From assembly GCF_016918545.1 (NCBI RefSeq), contig NZ_JAFFQC010000002.1, positions 165,685 through 229,684 of the forward strand: a stretch of DNA of 64,000 nt, read 5' to 3'. Both the position numbers and the translations under genes were made by a program. Source of the stretch: Desulfobulbus alkaliphilus. GTDB taxonomy: Bacteria > Desulfobacterota > Desulfobulbia > Desulfobulbales > Desulfobulbaceae. Positions 43,951-53,280 of this stretch are shown in pieces (the stretch's first letter is position 1; every line of letters starts with the position of its first letter). The notes under the pieces were generated by a model, which saw nothing but the letters and a program-made list of their open reading frames with translations, ran no database searches and was not told where the DNA came from.

Positions 43951-44102
43951 GTCAGGGTACGCATGGTCATCAAGACAGCCATATCCTTCGATGACATGCG
44001 ATGCTTCGAGACGAAAGCCAAACTCCTGTGGAATCCTGGCCCTTCATCCTTTGGTGCAGCAAGCATTCCCTGCGGCCCTTGACTGCTGGTCCCAGGAGCA
44101 GA

Positions 44103-44750
44103 CTAATACAGAATCCGATTAAGAATGGACGGTGAAGGGGGACGAACCTGTTCAGAGGCAGCGTCGGTCGTCCGGTGATCGAACCTGAGGCCAAGCATTC
44201 CCAAGGTGTTGGCATCGAGATAGAGTCTATCCTCATACACTGACCGGATACCGCGTTCCTCTGGATCAACCAGCCGGACCGAGAGATACATGACCCGATT
44301 GGTCATGGTATATGTGCCAACAACAATGGCCTGGGCCTGCTCCCTGGTTGCCAGTTCGCGCAGCTCGCGGGTAAGCATGAATTCGCCCCGGTGGGTCTCA
44401 ACCAGTAGATCCCGCCGCAGTTTGATTTCCCTGACCGCATAGCCGCGGCGGACAAAACCGGCGGTGACATTGTTCTGAAAACTGCGGCCAAAACTCGAGG
44501 TGTCGTCAAGATTGTCATTGTTGACCAAGGTCGTCACCAGGATCGGCTGATTGGCCTGTTGAGGAAAAAGCGGAGGATAGGAACGGGTAATCAGCACGTT
44601 GGCAACCCGATCACCCAGTTTCACCAGATTGACATCCGCGCCGAGGACCGGTTCCAACCGGGTGCCATTGAGATGACTGCAGGCAGTGAGGAGGAGCAGG
44701 ACAAGGGACAAGGGCAGACCGGTTGACAGGAACGGAACGGATCTGCTCAT
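44103..44750 (-). CDS. FlgO-like outer-membrane lipoprotein
   Basis: 215 residues with a lipoprotein signal (LPLSLVLLLLTACSHLNG; lipobox LTAC, lipidated Cys at about 24). GDRVANVLITRSYPP, ILVTTLVNNDNLDDTSSFGR and RELATREQAQAIVVGTYTM match the FlgO family, named for a Vibrio flagellum-associated protein but also found without flagella. No flagellar genes are in this window. It overlaps the preceding lipoprotein gene by 4 nt, and the two form a pair. Confidence 0.82.
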   Translation of the reverse strand: MSRSVPFLSTGLPLSLVLLLLTACSHLNGTRLEPVLGADVNLVKLGDRVANVLITRSYPPLFPQQANQPILVTTLVNNDNLDDTSSFGRSFQNNVTAGFVRRGYAVREIKLRRDLLVETHRGEFMLTRELRELATREQAQAIVVGTYTMTNRVMYLSVRLVDPEERGIRSVYEDRLYLDANTLGMLGLRFDHRTTDAASEQVRPPSPSILNRILY

Positions 44751-45463
44751 GGCGCCTCCTCGATATCCTCGAAAGCCGGGGAATGAACGCTTCGGCTGAC
44801 CAGACCCACTTCGGTCGCTGGCTTCGGCTGCTGATACTGCCAGAAGTCGACATCATTAATATAATAAAGGTCCGAAGTACGCATCACATATCTGTTACCA
44901 TCAACAATCGAGGTGGTGATAACGATTTCAAAATGCCCATGGGTCACCGAAACAGCATTCAAGGCATCGACCGTGGCGGCGGCAGCCAGGGTGGAGATTT
45001 CCCAGGGAGCATCCCGGAATACCAGAATACCGGCCGTAAGGGCGGTAAGCACGCCGGGTTGCGGCCACTGACGACGATTGGCCCGGTGCTGGATCAGCTG
45101 CACCTTGTAGTCGACAATCAACCCATCATCCTCCCTGACCAGGGTCTTGACACCGAAATTAACCAATTGCGTGGTGAGCAGATCGTTGAACCCTTCATCA
45201 AAGGGAAAGGTGTCGCCGGGACCGCAGGCATCGGGGGCGCTGCAACTGTGGCGGACATAGACCGCTGTATCGATATAATTCTGTCGGATTAATTCGGAAT
45301 TGATCCGACTGGCGACATCATTGGCCAGCACATTCCAATGATGAGCGGCCTGCATTTTGCGCTGCTCTGAATAGAAAAATCCCTGCGGCTGCGGGAGGCG
45401 AATGCAGGCTGACACAAGACAAAGCATGATCCCCGGTAGAATCAGAAACAGGCGGTTGCGCAT
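44747..45463 (-). CDS. Lipoprotein of unknown function paired with the FlgO-like gene
   Basis: 238 residues from the ATG at 45463 (GGAGGTG ribosome site); a longer frame upstream lacks support. The lipobox is CLVSAC at about residue 19. The mature domain contains ASRINSELIRQNYIDTAVYV and LTTQLVNFGVKTLV. These recall FlgO/FlgT-type domains in which a protein is searched for in multiple copies, but the match is weak. ATGA overlap with the FlgO-like gene predicts a shared envelope function. Confidence 0.7.
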   Translation of the reverse strand: MRNRLFLILPGIMLCLVSACIRLPQPQGFFYSEQRKMQAAHHWNVLANDVASRINSELIRQNYIDTAVYVRHSCSAPDACGPGDTFPFDEGFNDLLTTQLVNFGVKTLVREDDGLIVDYKVQLIQHRANRRQWPQPGVLTALTAGILVFRDAPWEISTLAAAATVDALNAVSVTHGHFEIVITTSIVDGNRYVMRTSDLYYINDVDFWQYQQPKPATEVGLVSRSVHSPAFEDIEEAP

Positions 45464-45576
45464 CGCACCTCCGAAAGGTAAAAATAAGACAGAAGAGTTC
45501 TGTTGACTTTTCGGTTGTGTACCGCTGAAACTATAGGGTTTTTCCGCCAACTTCACAACTGAGGTCATGACACTGT

Positions 45577-45599
45577 CCTGAATCCGTGACGGATTCAGG
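45577..45599. repeat. Solo palindrome made of two repeat left ends
   Basis: Two copies of the left terminus CCTGAATCCG face each other across a 3-base loop (TGA), giving a 10-bp perfect inverted repeat. It sits 5 bp downstream of the thioredoxin stop on the minus strand. It could act as a 3' hairpin but has no U-tract. Confidence 0.8.
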
Positions 45600-45603
45600 A
45601 CTG

Positions 45604-46044
45604 TCAAAGTATCGTCTTGATCCGCGCCTCGATCTGGGCCTGCGGTGCGGCCCCCACCAATTGATCCACCATCACACCATTTTTATAAAACAAAAGAGTC
45701 GGCACCCCTCGAATCCGCAGGCGGCTTGCCGTCATCCCCTGACTGGAGGTATCGAGTTTATAAACCATCAGCCGGCCGGCAAAAGCCTCGGCCAGTTCAG
45801 CGATCACCGGTGCGATCATCTGGCAGGGCCCGCAGGTCGGTGCATACATGTCCACCAGGACCGGCATGGCAGACTGTTCGACCCGCTGCTGAAACTGCGC
45901 ATCGGTCAGCGGGTTGACAATTCCGGAAATCGGGGCCCCGGCCAGTGATGTCCCACATCGACCACATTTGGGGGAAAGGTGCTTTTTTTCCGTCGGAATT
46001 CTGTTTTTAACCCCGCATCCGGGACAGATCATCAACATGCTCAT
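45604..46044 (-). CDS. trxC: Thioredoxin 2 (TrxC type, with N-terminal zinc ribbon)
   Basis: 146 residues. An N-terminal zinc finger with two CxxC pairs (ICPGCGVKN, PKCGRCGTSL) precedes a thioredoxin fold with active site TCGPCQMIAPV. The cis-Pro region is GVPTLLFYKNG. This architecture defines thioredoxin 2, a cytoplasmic disulfide reductase more oxidant-resistant than Trx1. It is read from ATG 46044 behind AGGTGAGG. It lies close to cydDC, which export thiols, so this region has a thiol-redox flavour. Confidence 0.93.
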   Translation of the reverse strand: MSMLMICPGCGVKNRIPTEKKHLSPKCGRCGTSLAGAPISGIVNPLTDAQFQQRVEQSAMPVLVDMYAPTCGPCQMIAPVIAELAEAFAGRLMVYKLDTSSQGMTASRLRIRGVPTLLFYKNGVMVDQLVGAAPQAQIEARIKTIL

Positions 46045-46109
46045 TATCTACCTCACCTTGTGCGCTCATCAATCAGTTGTTCAACGGTCACCGTGGACCA
46101 GATTTTTTC

Positions 46110-46245
46110 CTGAACCCGTGACGACTGGGCTCTTGTTTTGGATATAATATCTTGCTGTAATCAGCTTATAATTGCAGTGGAATCCTTGATAATAACCTCC
46201 ACCAGCCGCCCTTCGGGGCGTGCGGACGAATGCTCGCGGATCCAG
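46110..46245 (+). repeat. Dispersed repeat, short-form copy (136 bp, forward)
   Basis: Ends CCTGAACCCGTGACGAC and GCGGATCCAG. It is continuous with the full form up to the CCGCCCTTCGGGGCG hairpin, then jumps to TGCGGACGAA and the right end, lacking the ~95-bp long hairpin. The copy at 63730 has the same junction. It lies between divergent trxC and cydD, about 200 bp upstream of cydD; 46246-46443 holds no gene. Confidence 0.9.
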
Positions 46246-46443
46246 TTTTTTTTGCCCCTGAAATTCGGCATGGTGCAACAAAGCCCGGGCACTCGGCCGC
46301 ACCGGACTTCCGCTTCGGACTCCGGCACTTTGTCCGGACCATGGACTCCTTCCCCTGCCCAAGGTACTCGGCTTCGTTGACCGGCAACCTATTCCCCTGT
46401 ACAATACTGCCGCTGTTAAAATTCATCAATAAAGGATCAATCC

Positions 46444-48213
46444 TTGCCGCCGTCAACCTCTCTTACCTGGCTGCAATCCCTGCATCACCGCTGCCGCCCC
46501 TGGATCTCCCTCACGGTCGTCCTGGGCAGCGTTTCCGGGGCATGTATCATCATACAGGCAGGGCTCCTGGCCCACATCATCCATGCCGCCTGTATCGATG
46601 CCGCGCCGCGGGAAGCGCTGCATCCCTTCTTTCTCATGCTCCTGGTTGTTCTTGGTGTGCGAGCCCTGCTGACCTGGGTCCGGGAAATCTGCGGACAAAA
46701 GGCCTCGACCCTGGTCCGGAGAACTGTCCGCCGAAAACTGCTCAAGCATGTCCAGGCCCTGGGGCCAATGTACATCCGGGATACACAGACCGCCCCGCTG
46801 ACCAGCACCCTGGTGGAACGGGTGGAGGGCCTGCACGGATATTTTGCCCAATATCTCCCCCAGAAACCCCTGGCGTTGATCGTACCGCTCATGATCGGCC
46901 TCACGGCCCTTGCCATCAGTTGGGTGGTGGGCCTGATCTTTCTGATCACCGCCCCCCTGGTCCCTTTATTCATGATTATGATCGGCCGGGGTGCCGAGAA
47001 GTTGAACCAGAAAAATTTTCAACTCCTCTCCCGCATGAGCGCCCATTTTCTGGATACCCTCCAGGGCCTGACTACGCTGAAACTCTTTCAGCGTTCCACA
47101 AAGGAAACAGAACGCCTTGCCACATCCTCGGAACGGTACCGCCGGGGGACCATGACCGTACTGCGGGTGGCCTTTCTCTCTTCTGCGATTCTTGAATTCC
47201 TAACCTGCGTCGCCCTGGCCATGACAGCAGTCTTTCTTGGTCTCTCCTATCTGCATTATTTCGATTTCGGCCTCTACTCCCGTCCTCTGACCCTGCAGAC
47301 CGGTCTTTTCCTGCTCCTGTTGGCCCCGGAACTGTTTCTGCCGCTGCGAGAACTCGGCAACCACTACCATGCTCGGGCCGAAGCACTGGGGGCGGCGGCG
47401 GAAATCAGTTCCATCCTCCATCAGCCACTGCCGCCATCTGAACAAGATAAGGGCAGATCCCTGCTCGTCAACGACGGCATCAGTCTTGACCTGCGCCATG
47501 TCTCCCACAGTTTCTCCCATGGCCAGCGACCTGCTCTCAATGACCTCAACCTGCACATCAAGGCCGGCGAATGGCTGGCGATTGTCGGTGCCAGCGGTGC
47601 CGGGAAAACCACCCTGATGCATCTGCTGCTTCGCTTTCTGCCTCTGCAACAGGGGAGCATCGAAGTCAATGGTCAACCACTGACCAGCCTCAATACAGCG
47701 GACTGGCTCCGCCATCTTGCCTGGGTCCCCCAGCAGCCCACGCTGTTTCATGGGACAGTGGCGGATAATATTACCATGGGAGATCCCCATTTGACTCAGG
47801 AGCAGATTATCACTGCCGCCCGGGCGGCACAGGTGGATGACTTTGCCCAGGACCTTACTTCAGGGTTGGCAACCGCTGTCGGCGAACAGGGCAAACTGCT
47901 TTCAGGCGGTCAGGCACGGCGAGTGGCACTGGCCCGTGCCTTTGCAAGAAAGTCGTCCCTGGTAATTCTCGATGAACCGACCGCCAGTCTCGACGGAGAG
48001 AATGAGCGTCTGATCACAGCCGCCCTGCAGGAATTGGCCAGGGGAAGAACCATGATCATGTTGACCCACCGGCTCGAAACCGCCCGGGCGGCTGACCGCA
48101 TCGCAGTCATGGCGAACGGGTCGGTAGTTGAAGTGGGCAGCCACCAGGACCTGCTGGCAGCACAAGGCATCTATGCCGGCCTTTTTTTCAGCAGCGGTGA
48201 AGCGGCGTCATGA
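46444..48213 (+). CDS. cydD: Glutathione/cysteine ABC exporter subunit CydD
   Basis: 589 residues. An N-terminal six-helix ABC-transporter domain (about 20-310) is followed by an ATPase domain with Walker A IVGASGAGKTTLMHLLL, signature LSGGQARRVALARA and Walker B LVILDEPTASLD. Together with CydC it forms the heterodimeric exporter of cysteine/glutathione needed to assemble cytochrome bd oxidase. The start codon is TTG behind AAAGGA; no upstream ATG is supported. The 3' end overlaps cydC by 4 nt. Confidence 0.93.
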   Translation: MPPSTSLTWLQSLHHRCRPWISLTVVLGSVSGACIIIQAGLLAHIIHAACIDAAPREALHPFFLMLLVVLGVRALLTWVREICGQKASTLVRRTVRRKLLKHVQALGPMYIRDTQTAPLTSTLVERVEGLHGYFAQYLPQKPLALIVPLMIGLTALAISWVVGLIFLITAPLVPLFMIMIGRGAEKLNQKNFQLLSRMSAHFLDTLQGLTTLKLFQRSTKETERLATSSERYRRGTMTVLRVAFLSSAILEFLTCVALAMTAVFLGLSYLHYFDFGLYSRPLTLQTGLFLLLLAPELFLPLRELGNHYHARAEALGAAAEISSILHQPLPPSEQDKGRSLLVNDGISLDLRHVSHSFSHGQRPALNDLNLHIKAGEWLAIVGASGAGKTTLMHLLLRFLPLQQGSIEVNGQPLTSLNTADWLRHLAWVPQQPTLFHGTVADNITMGDPHLTQEQIITAARAAQVDDFAQDLTSGLATAVGEQGKLLSGGQARRVALARAFARKSSLVILDEPTASLDGENERLITAALQELARGRTMIMLTHRLETARAADRIAVMANGSVVEVGSHQDLLAAQGIYAGLFFSSGEAAS

Positions 48214-49955
48214 AATCTCTGTGGCCTTTTATCAAACTGCTGTGGCCCCATCGCGGCTGGGTGATGCTGGCCATGTTTTTCACCCTGCTAACCCTGCTCG
48301 CCAACATCGGCCTGCTGGCCCTTTCCGGCTGGTTCCTCAGTGCCTCGGCTGTTGCCGGCTTGAGCGTGGCCTCGGCCTATATGTTTGACATTTTCACCCC
48401 CAGTGCCGGTATCCGTGCCTTTGCTATCGCCCGCACCGCCGGGCGGTACGCGGAACGGGTCATAGCTCACGAGACCACTCTGCGCCTGCTCTCCTCCCTG
48501 CGCATCTGGTTCTACACCAGAATAGAACCGCAGGCACCCGCCAGCCTGTATCGCTATCGCAGCGGCGATCTGCTTGGCCGCATCGTCACCGATATCGACA
48601 CCCTGGACACCTTGTTTGTCCGCGTTCTGTCCCCAACCATCGCTGCCTGCAGCGTTGCGGCAATATCCGGTTTTCTCCTGTGGCTCCTGGCTCCTGCCCT
48701 GGCTGCCGTTTTTCTGATATTTTTTGCAGGGGCCGGCCTGCTGATCCCTCTGCTGGCCCAGCGCCTGGCCCGGAGGATCGGTGCACGGATCCAGCAGCAG
48801 ATGGCCACCATCAGAATGAACCTGATTGAAGATATCCAGGGCACAGCTGATTTGATTGTTTATGGCGTCCATCACAGGCATCGTCAGTTCCGGCTGCAGG
48901 AAAACGATCGATTACTCAGCTTGCAGGAAGAAATGGCCCGGATCAATGGATTCTGCACCGCCATGATGACCCTGTTCAGCGGATGCGCCGCGATCGCGGC
49001 GCTCTACCTTGCCATCCCCATGGCCCAAGCGGGCCGGTTTGACGGCGCAATGCTGGCGCTTATTACTTTCGGGATCCTGGCTGCCTTTGAAGCTGTGCTG
49101 CCCTTGCCGCCAGCCTATCAGATGCTGGGAAAAATCCACGCCGCGGCACACCGCATCCTGGAGGTAACCCGGGCACCGGCAACGGTTTCCTTCGAGACCA
49201 CTCCGGCAGCGATGCCGGCTGACTTCGACATTATGTACCACGCAATCACCTTCACCTACCCGGAAACCACCGGCGGAACGGCCCTCCACCAGGTTACCTT
49301 CCGCCTTGCCCCGCATGCGATGGTGGCGCTGGTGGGACCTTCCGGTTGCGGCAAAACCACCCTGGCCCACCTCCTGACCCGTTTCTGGGATCCGGATCAG
49401 GGTCGGATCACCATCGGTGGCACGGATTTGCGCCGGTTCACCGAAGCACAGCTGCGGCAGATGGTGACCCTGGTTTCGCAAAAATCGCATATTTTCAATG
49501 CCACCCTGCGTGACAACCTGCTGATTGCCGACCCTGGGGCCGACGAGAAGGCACTGTGGGCCGCCCTGGTCCGTGCCCAGCTCGCTGATTTTGTCGCCGG
49601 ACTGCCGGAAGGACTTGATACCTGGAACGGAGAAGGCGGTGCGCGCCTTTCCGGCGGGGAAGCACGCCGGTTGATTCTTGCCCGGGCCCTTTTGAAAAAC
49701 GCCCCTGTCTGGCTTCTGGATGAACCGACCGAGGGCCTTGACAACCTCAATCGGCGCCGCTTCATGGAAACCCTTTTTGCCAATCGCCAGGGGAAAAGCA
49801 TGCTGCTGATCACCCATGATGTTGCCGCATTGCAGCGGATGGATCAGATCTATTTCATGGAGAGAGGCCGGATCATCTGCCACGGCAGGCACCGGGATCT
49901 CCTCGATACCTGCGAGCGCTATCGCCATTTCATCGGAACCCGGCAGCCCACCTGA
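48210..49955 (+). CDS. cydC: Glutathione/cysteine ABC exporter subunit CydC
   Basis: 581 residues, same fold as CydD. The membrane domain has LSGWFLSASAVAGLSVA at its start. The ATPase domain has VGPSGCGKTTLAHLL, LSGGEARRLILARAL and VWLLDEPTEGLD. GRYAERVIAHETTLRLLSSLR is a CydC-typical block. ATGA overlap with cydD fixes equimolar translation. The cytochrome bd genes (cydAB) are not in the window, so the exporter is expected to be shared or its oxidase lies elsewhere. Function in an anaerobe would concern oxygen defence and periplasmic thiols. Confidence 0.93.
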   Translation: MKSLWPFIKLLWPHRGWVMLAMFFTLLTLLANIGLLALSGWFLSASAVAGLSVASAYMFDIFTPSAGIRAFAIARTAGRYAERVIAHETTLRLLSSLRIWFYTRIEPQAPASLYRYRSGDLLGRIVTDIDTLDTLFVRVLSPTIAACSVAAISGFLLWLLAPALAAVFLIFFAGAGLLIPLLAQRLARRIGARIQQQMATIRMNLIEDIQGTADLIVYGVHHRHRQFRLQENDRLLSLQEEMARINGFCTAMMTLFSGCAAIAALYLAIPMAQAGRFDGAMLALITFGILAAFEAVLPLPPAYQMLGKIHAAAHRILEVTRAPATVSFETTPAAMPADFDIMYHAITFTYPETTGGTALHQVTFRLAPHAMVALVGPSGCGKTTLAHLLTRFWDPDQGRITIGGTDLRRFTEAQLRQMVTLVSQKSHIFNATLRDNLLIADPGADEKALWAALVRAQLADFVAGLPEGLDTWNGEGGARLSGGEARRLILARALLKNAPVWLLDEPTEGLDNLNRRRFMETLFANRQGKSMLLITHDVAALQRMDQIYFMERGRIICHGRHRDLLDTCERYRHFIGTRQPT

Positions 49956-50006
49956 CCCTGCCGGCTTTCTGCCCTGGAGCAGGGACGTTGCCCACCCAAC
50001 CCCGAA

Positions 50007-51998
50007 TCAAGACGCAGCTTTCGGCTTGACCACACGGCTGCACACTATCGCAATTTCTTCGTACAGGGCCATGGGGTCGTTCTCGTAACGACGGGAAAAA
50101 TGAAAAGGGACCAGACGGGCAACGCCGGCTTGGGTGGCTATCTCTCCGCAGGCAGTGGTGGTGAGGTGGCCGTGGCGGGCAGCATGATCTCTCTGGGCCT
50201 CGAGGAACATGGCCTCACAGAACAGGGTATGCGCGCCACGGGCCAGAGAGATCAGACGACAGCGATTATCAGGGGTATCGGCCAGATCAGTGGCATAGAC
50301 CAGTTTCTTGCCGGTTGCAAAAAGAATCAGGTCACTACCCAGAGCGCTGGCAAGTTCTTTGCTCCCATCGGGCAGTTCTATCAGCACCCCTCTTTCGCCG
50401 GCAGCCAGACAGGCCTTGAGTTCCTTCAGCCAGGGACCGGGTTCTAATCCCCGGGCATGGAGACGATCCCTTCGGACTTTGAGTTCATGAACCGGCTCAA
50501 GAGCAAAAGCGAGCACCGGGGTATGATGATCCAGAAAGACCGCCCGCACTTGAAAAGTTGTTTCCCTGAGAATAATGCCCTGGTTGGCGGCAGTGTCCTC
50601 CATTCGTTCACAGGTATCAGTCCCAGCCTGCAGGCGATATCGTTGCAGGCGGTTGCCGTGCAGTTCGGCGATCTCAAATCTGGGGCCGCGATCCCTGACC
50701 CGGTCCCAGAGCACTCCCTGGATAAAACCCTGAATATGGATCGCCAATCCCGGTGGACCATAGAGGCGGCAGGGGCTGGGGTGGTTGATGCGTGATCGCA
50801 GCAGCCAAGAAAAACCGCTGATGTGATCAAGATGGGCGTGACTGATAAAGACGTCCGTGACCTGATGGGCAAGCCGTGCCGGCAGGCGTCGGCCCTCACC
50901 CAGGTCAAAAAGCAGGCTGCGTCCTTGGTGACGCAGGCGCAGATGAAGCAGGGGATCGCCAAATTCACCGTTCACCAGGTCGAAGTCCACCGCACCCGCT
51001 CGGCCCATGATACGCAGGCCACCCAGCTCCATCACACCAGAGGCGGGATCTGATGATGGCAGATAGCTGAGCTGTTCCGAGGCAAAAGGTTCAGCCGTTT
51101 CCAGCATGCCGCCTGCATTACGCCGGACATCACGCACCAACGCTCGATCAGCGGCATCAATTTCGGCTGTTGTGCGCACCAGCAGGGTTGTCCCCTGCAC
51201 AGCGAGGATCTCTGCCATGGCCAGCAGGTGCCGATCTTTAAAAAACGCCACTTGCCGACCCGCCCAGGCCTCCACTGCATCAAGGGGTGGTGGTGTTCCC
51301 AACCAAAGCAGCGCAGATATATCAAGACAACGCTCAAAACCTGACTGCAGATACGCGTCCCACAGCCGGGTCCGCTCCCGGGCCCGCACCCGTTTCCCAG
51401 GCCGTTTGGCCCCTGCTGGGGCGGTGACGAGGTAGACCGCGACAGGCAGGGCCTTGAGTTCATCCAACAACGACCATGGCCGACCTTCCACGCAGAGGGC
51501 GAGAACAATATCCACCCTTGCCGCTTCCACCAGATTGGTTAACAGTTCCCGGCCCGCCACGCCGCGCACTACGCCGGGACTATCGAGTAAAAGCACCCCT
51601 GTCGACTCCCGGGCTGTCAGCCGTCGCACCAGCGAGATCAACGGCAGGCGAAATCGGCCCGCATCCAGGGAGCACAAGGGTTCCATGGCCAGGATTTGCC
51701 AGGCATGCTGGTACCATAGTCCCAGTGAGACCGCACCGGGAACAGCAAAAGCCGGTGAACCCGGATCAGCATTCAGACACCGGCATTCACGACCCTTTTG
51801 TGCCAGGGCGGCGGCAATACGTTTCGCCAGGGTCGATTTGCCCGTCCCCGGCGGACCATAGAGGAGCACGCGCCGATCATCCTGCAACAGGTGGGTAATA
51901 AGACCCACGGCATCGCAGGCCAGGATCGGCAGATCCTTAGCTGTGCCTCTGCTGATGCTCACGGATTCAGGTACATGATAAGTGGAGAAGTTCAACAC
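50007..51998 (-). CDS. Fusion of Clp1-type P-loop kinase and RNase Z-like metallo-beta-lactamase domain
   Basis: 663 residues. Residues ~40-300: YGPPGTGKSTLAKR (Walker A, 48-55) and LNADPGSPAFAVPGAVSLG. The latter matches the LDLDPGQP...PGxVSL pattern of Clp1/Grc3 RNA 5'-hydroxyl kinases. Residues ~325-655: RNase Z-like MBL fold with FDLGEG, ISHAHLDHISGF (HxHxDH, 386-392), YATDLADT, a GHLTTTACGEIA block and the terminal HFSRRYE. Both active sites look complete, so it may trim RNA 3' ends and phosphorylate 5' ends. The first ~17 codons (GTG start 51998) read through a repeat terminus (PESVSIS), so the original start may be altered. Convergent with cydC. Confidence 0.85.
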   Translation of the reverse strand: MLNFSTYHVPESVSISRGTAKDLPILACDAVGLITHLLQDDRRVLLYGPPGTGKSTLAKRIAAALAQKGRECRCLNADPGSPAFAVPGAVSLGLWYQHAWQILAMEPLCSLDAGRFRLPLISLVRRLTARESTGVLLLDSPGVVRGVAGRELLTNLVEAARVDIVLALCVEGRPWSLLDELKALPVAVYLVTAPAGAKRPGKRVRARERTRLWDAYLQSGFERCLDISALLWLGTPPPLDAVEAWAGRQVAFFKDRHLLAMAEILAVQGTTLLVRTTAEIDAADRALVRDVRRNAGGMLETAEPFASEQLSYLPSSDPASGVMELGGLRIMGRAGAVDFDLVNGEFGDPLLHLRLRHQGRSLLFDLGEGRRLPARLAHQVTDVFISHAHLDHISGFSWLLRSRINHPSPCRLYGPPGLAIHIQGFIQGVLWDRVRDRGPRFEIAELHGNRLQRYRLQAGTDTCERMEDTAANQGIILRETTFQVRAVFLDHHTPVLAFALEPVHELKVRRDRLHARGLEPGPWLKELKACLAAGERGVLIELPDGSKELASALGSDLILFATGKKLVYATDLADTPDNRCRLISLARGAHTLFCEAMFLEAQRDHAARHGHLTTTACGEIATQAGVARLVPFHFSRRYENDPMALYEEIAIVCSRVVKPKAAS
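51955..51971 (-). repeat. Repeat left-end fragment inside the N-terminal codons of the Clp1-RNase Z gene
   Basis: TGCTCACGGATTCAGG is the terminus of the repeat. On the minus strand it is translated as PESVSI at residues 10-15 of the fusion gene. It shows that repeat debris can become coding sequence. Confidence 0.6.
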
Positions 51999-52431
51999 AA
52001 TGCATAAAATTCACCATTTAAAATCAACGAATAAATGGATCAGGCTTAGTTCACAATACATAAAACAGGGCAGACAAGGAATACCCAACATATTCATGGT
52101 CACCGATCCTGACTTTTTTGGAAAACGATTGTCGATGAAGAAGGTAATTCTCCCACATAAGGGAAGGATGGAGGTCGAATTGTCACGTATACGGCATGGC
52201 AGGACGAAAAATTCTTGGAGCTGGTTGAAATAACGAGTATCTTCTCTCTGCCTGTTGCACCGCTTCAGTGTGGCATGGTCCTTTTGTAGAGAACGATTTG
52301 AAAATATCGGTTGTGCATCGTTATTTTTTCAGCTTGCCAGGGCCAACACCCGGCGGGCACACTGCACGGGAGACAATGTTTCTCCTCGCACGACATATCA
52401 TCTTAACGTAAACAAATGGAGGGTACAGAGT
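51999..52431. other. Intergenic region before the amino-acid ABC operon
   Basis: 433 bp between divergent genes. It is A+T-rich from 52005 to 52080, a likely promoter region. Two short frames on the plus strand have no domain or ribosome site and were not called. No repeat copy lies within it. Confidence 0.4.
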
Positions 52432-53175
52432 ATGTTCAAACGTTTTTTTCTGACAGGTTTGCTTTTGGTGGCCATGGGCTCCACGGCCTGGGCGCAACGC
52501 ACGATCACCTTCGCGTCCGACTGCACCTGGCCGCCGATGGAGATGATCAGCGAGGCTCGTGAATGTGTCGGTTTCGGTCCGGATCTGGTCAAGGCTATGG
52601 CCCATGCGGGTGGATTCGAGGCAGTGATCCAGAATACCGCCTGGGACGGCATTTTCGCGGGTTTGGCTGCTGGCCGCTATGATGTCATCTCTTCCTCCGT
52701 GTCCATCACCGAGGAGCGAAAAAACGCCATGGATTTTTCCGATCCATACTTTGAGGTCAAACAGGGGGTCGTCGTCCGGGATGGTTCCCCCATTGCTTCC
52801 GAAGCCGACCTGGCCGGCAAGTCCATCGGTGCTCAGATCGGCACGACCGGCTATTTTGCGGCCATGCGTATCGCCGGAAACAATGCCAAAAGTTATGATG
52901 AAGTAGGCCTGGCCATCACCGATCTTGCCAATGGCCGTCTTGACGCCGTGATTGCCGACGACGCCGTTGCCGCGGATTACGCCCTGACCAATCCGGACTT
53001 CTCCAGGAACCTCCATCTCGCCTTCCTGATTGAACCGGACGAGCCGGAATACCTGGGATTTGCGGTTAAAAAGGGCGACACCGAGACCCTGAACCTGATC
53101 AACGCCGCCCTGGCCGCAGTCCGGTCCAGCGGTGAATACGATCTGATCTACAAAAAATGGTTCGGCCGTGAATAA
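52432..53175 (+). CDS. Amino-acid ABC transporter substrate-binding protein
   Basis: 247 residues from the ATG at 52432 (GGAGGG ribosome site); the open frame extends upstream without support. Signal peptide MFKRFFLTGLLLVAMGSTAWA. The mature domain begins RTITFASDCTWPPMEM. GFGPDLVKAMA, DGIFAGLAAGRYDVISSSVS and SDPYFEVKQGVV are typical of the type II SBP_bac_3 (GlnH/FliY-like) family. ADLAGKSIGAQIGTTG is another family block. It binds a polar amino acid in the periplasm and feeds the permease and ATPase encoded next. Confidence 0.93.
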   Translation: MFKRFFLTGLLLVAMGSTAWAQRTITFASDCTWPPMEMISEARECVGFGPDLVKAMAHAGGFEAVIQNTAWDGIFAGLAAGRYDVISSSVSITEERKNAMDFSDPYFEVKQGVVVRDGSPIASEADLAGKSIGAQIGTTGYFAAMRIAGNNAKSYDEVGLAITDLANGRLDAVIADDAVAADYALTNPDFSRNLHLAFLIEPDEPEYLGFAVKKGDTETLNLINAALAAVRSSGEYDLIYKKWFGRE

Positions 53176-53200
53176 TCAGCCTCTGCCAGGGTAATCCTCC

Positions 53201-53235
53201 CCTCTTGCCGTGGGCAAACAGCTCATGGCAAGAGG
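53201..53235 (+). promoter_or_regulatory. Intercistronic hairpin between binding-protein and permease genes
   Basis: CCTCTTGCC pairs with GGCAAGAGG across a 17-base loop, 25 bp after the SBP stop. There is no U-tract. Such hairpins commonly protect the SBP mRNA 3' end, giving more binding protein than permease. Confidence 0.65.
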
Positions 53236-53280
53236 AAGATGCACTCCTCCCAATCCCACAGCCGGGCACCAAGGTGAACA

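Noticed and set aside
43661..44122. Plus-strand frame of 153 residues
   Set aside because: It spans the antisense end of lepB and a full repeat copy; no domain was seen.
51982..52233. Plus-strand frame of 83 residues before the amino-acid ABC operon
   Set aside because: No ribosome site, no domain, and it begins within a region overlapping the start of the Clp1-RNase Z gene.
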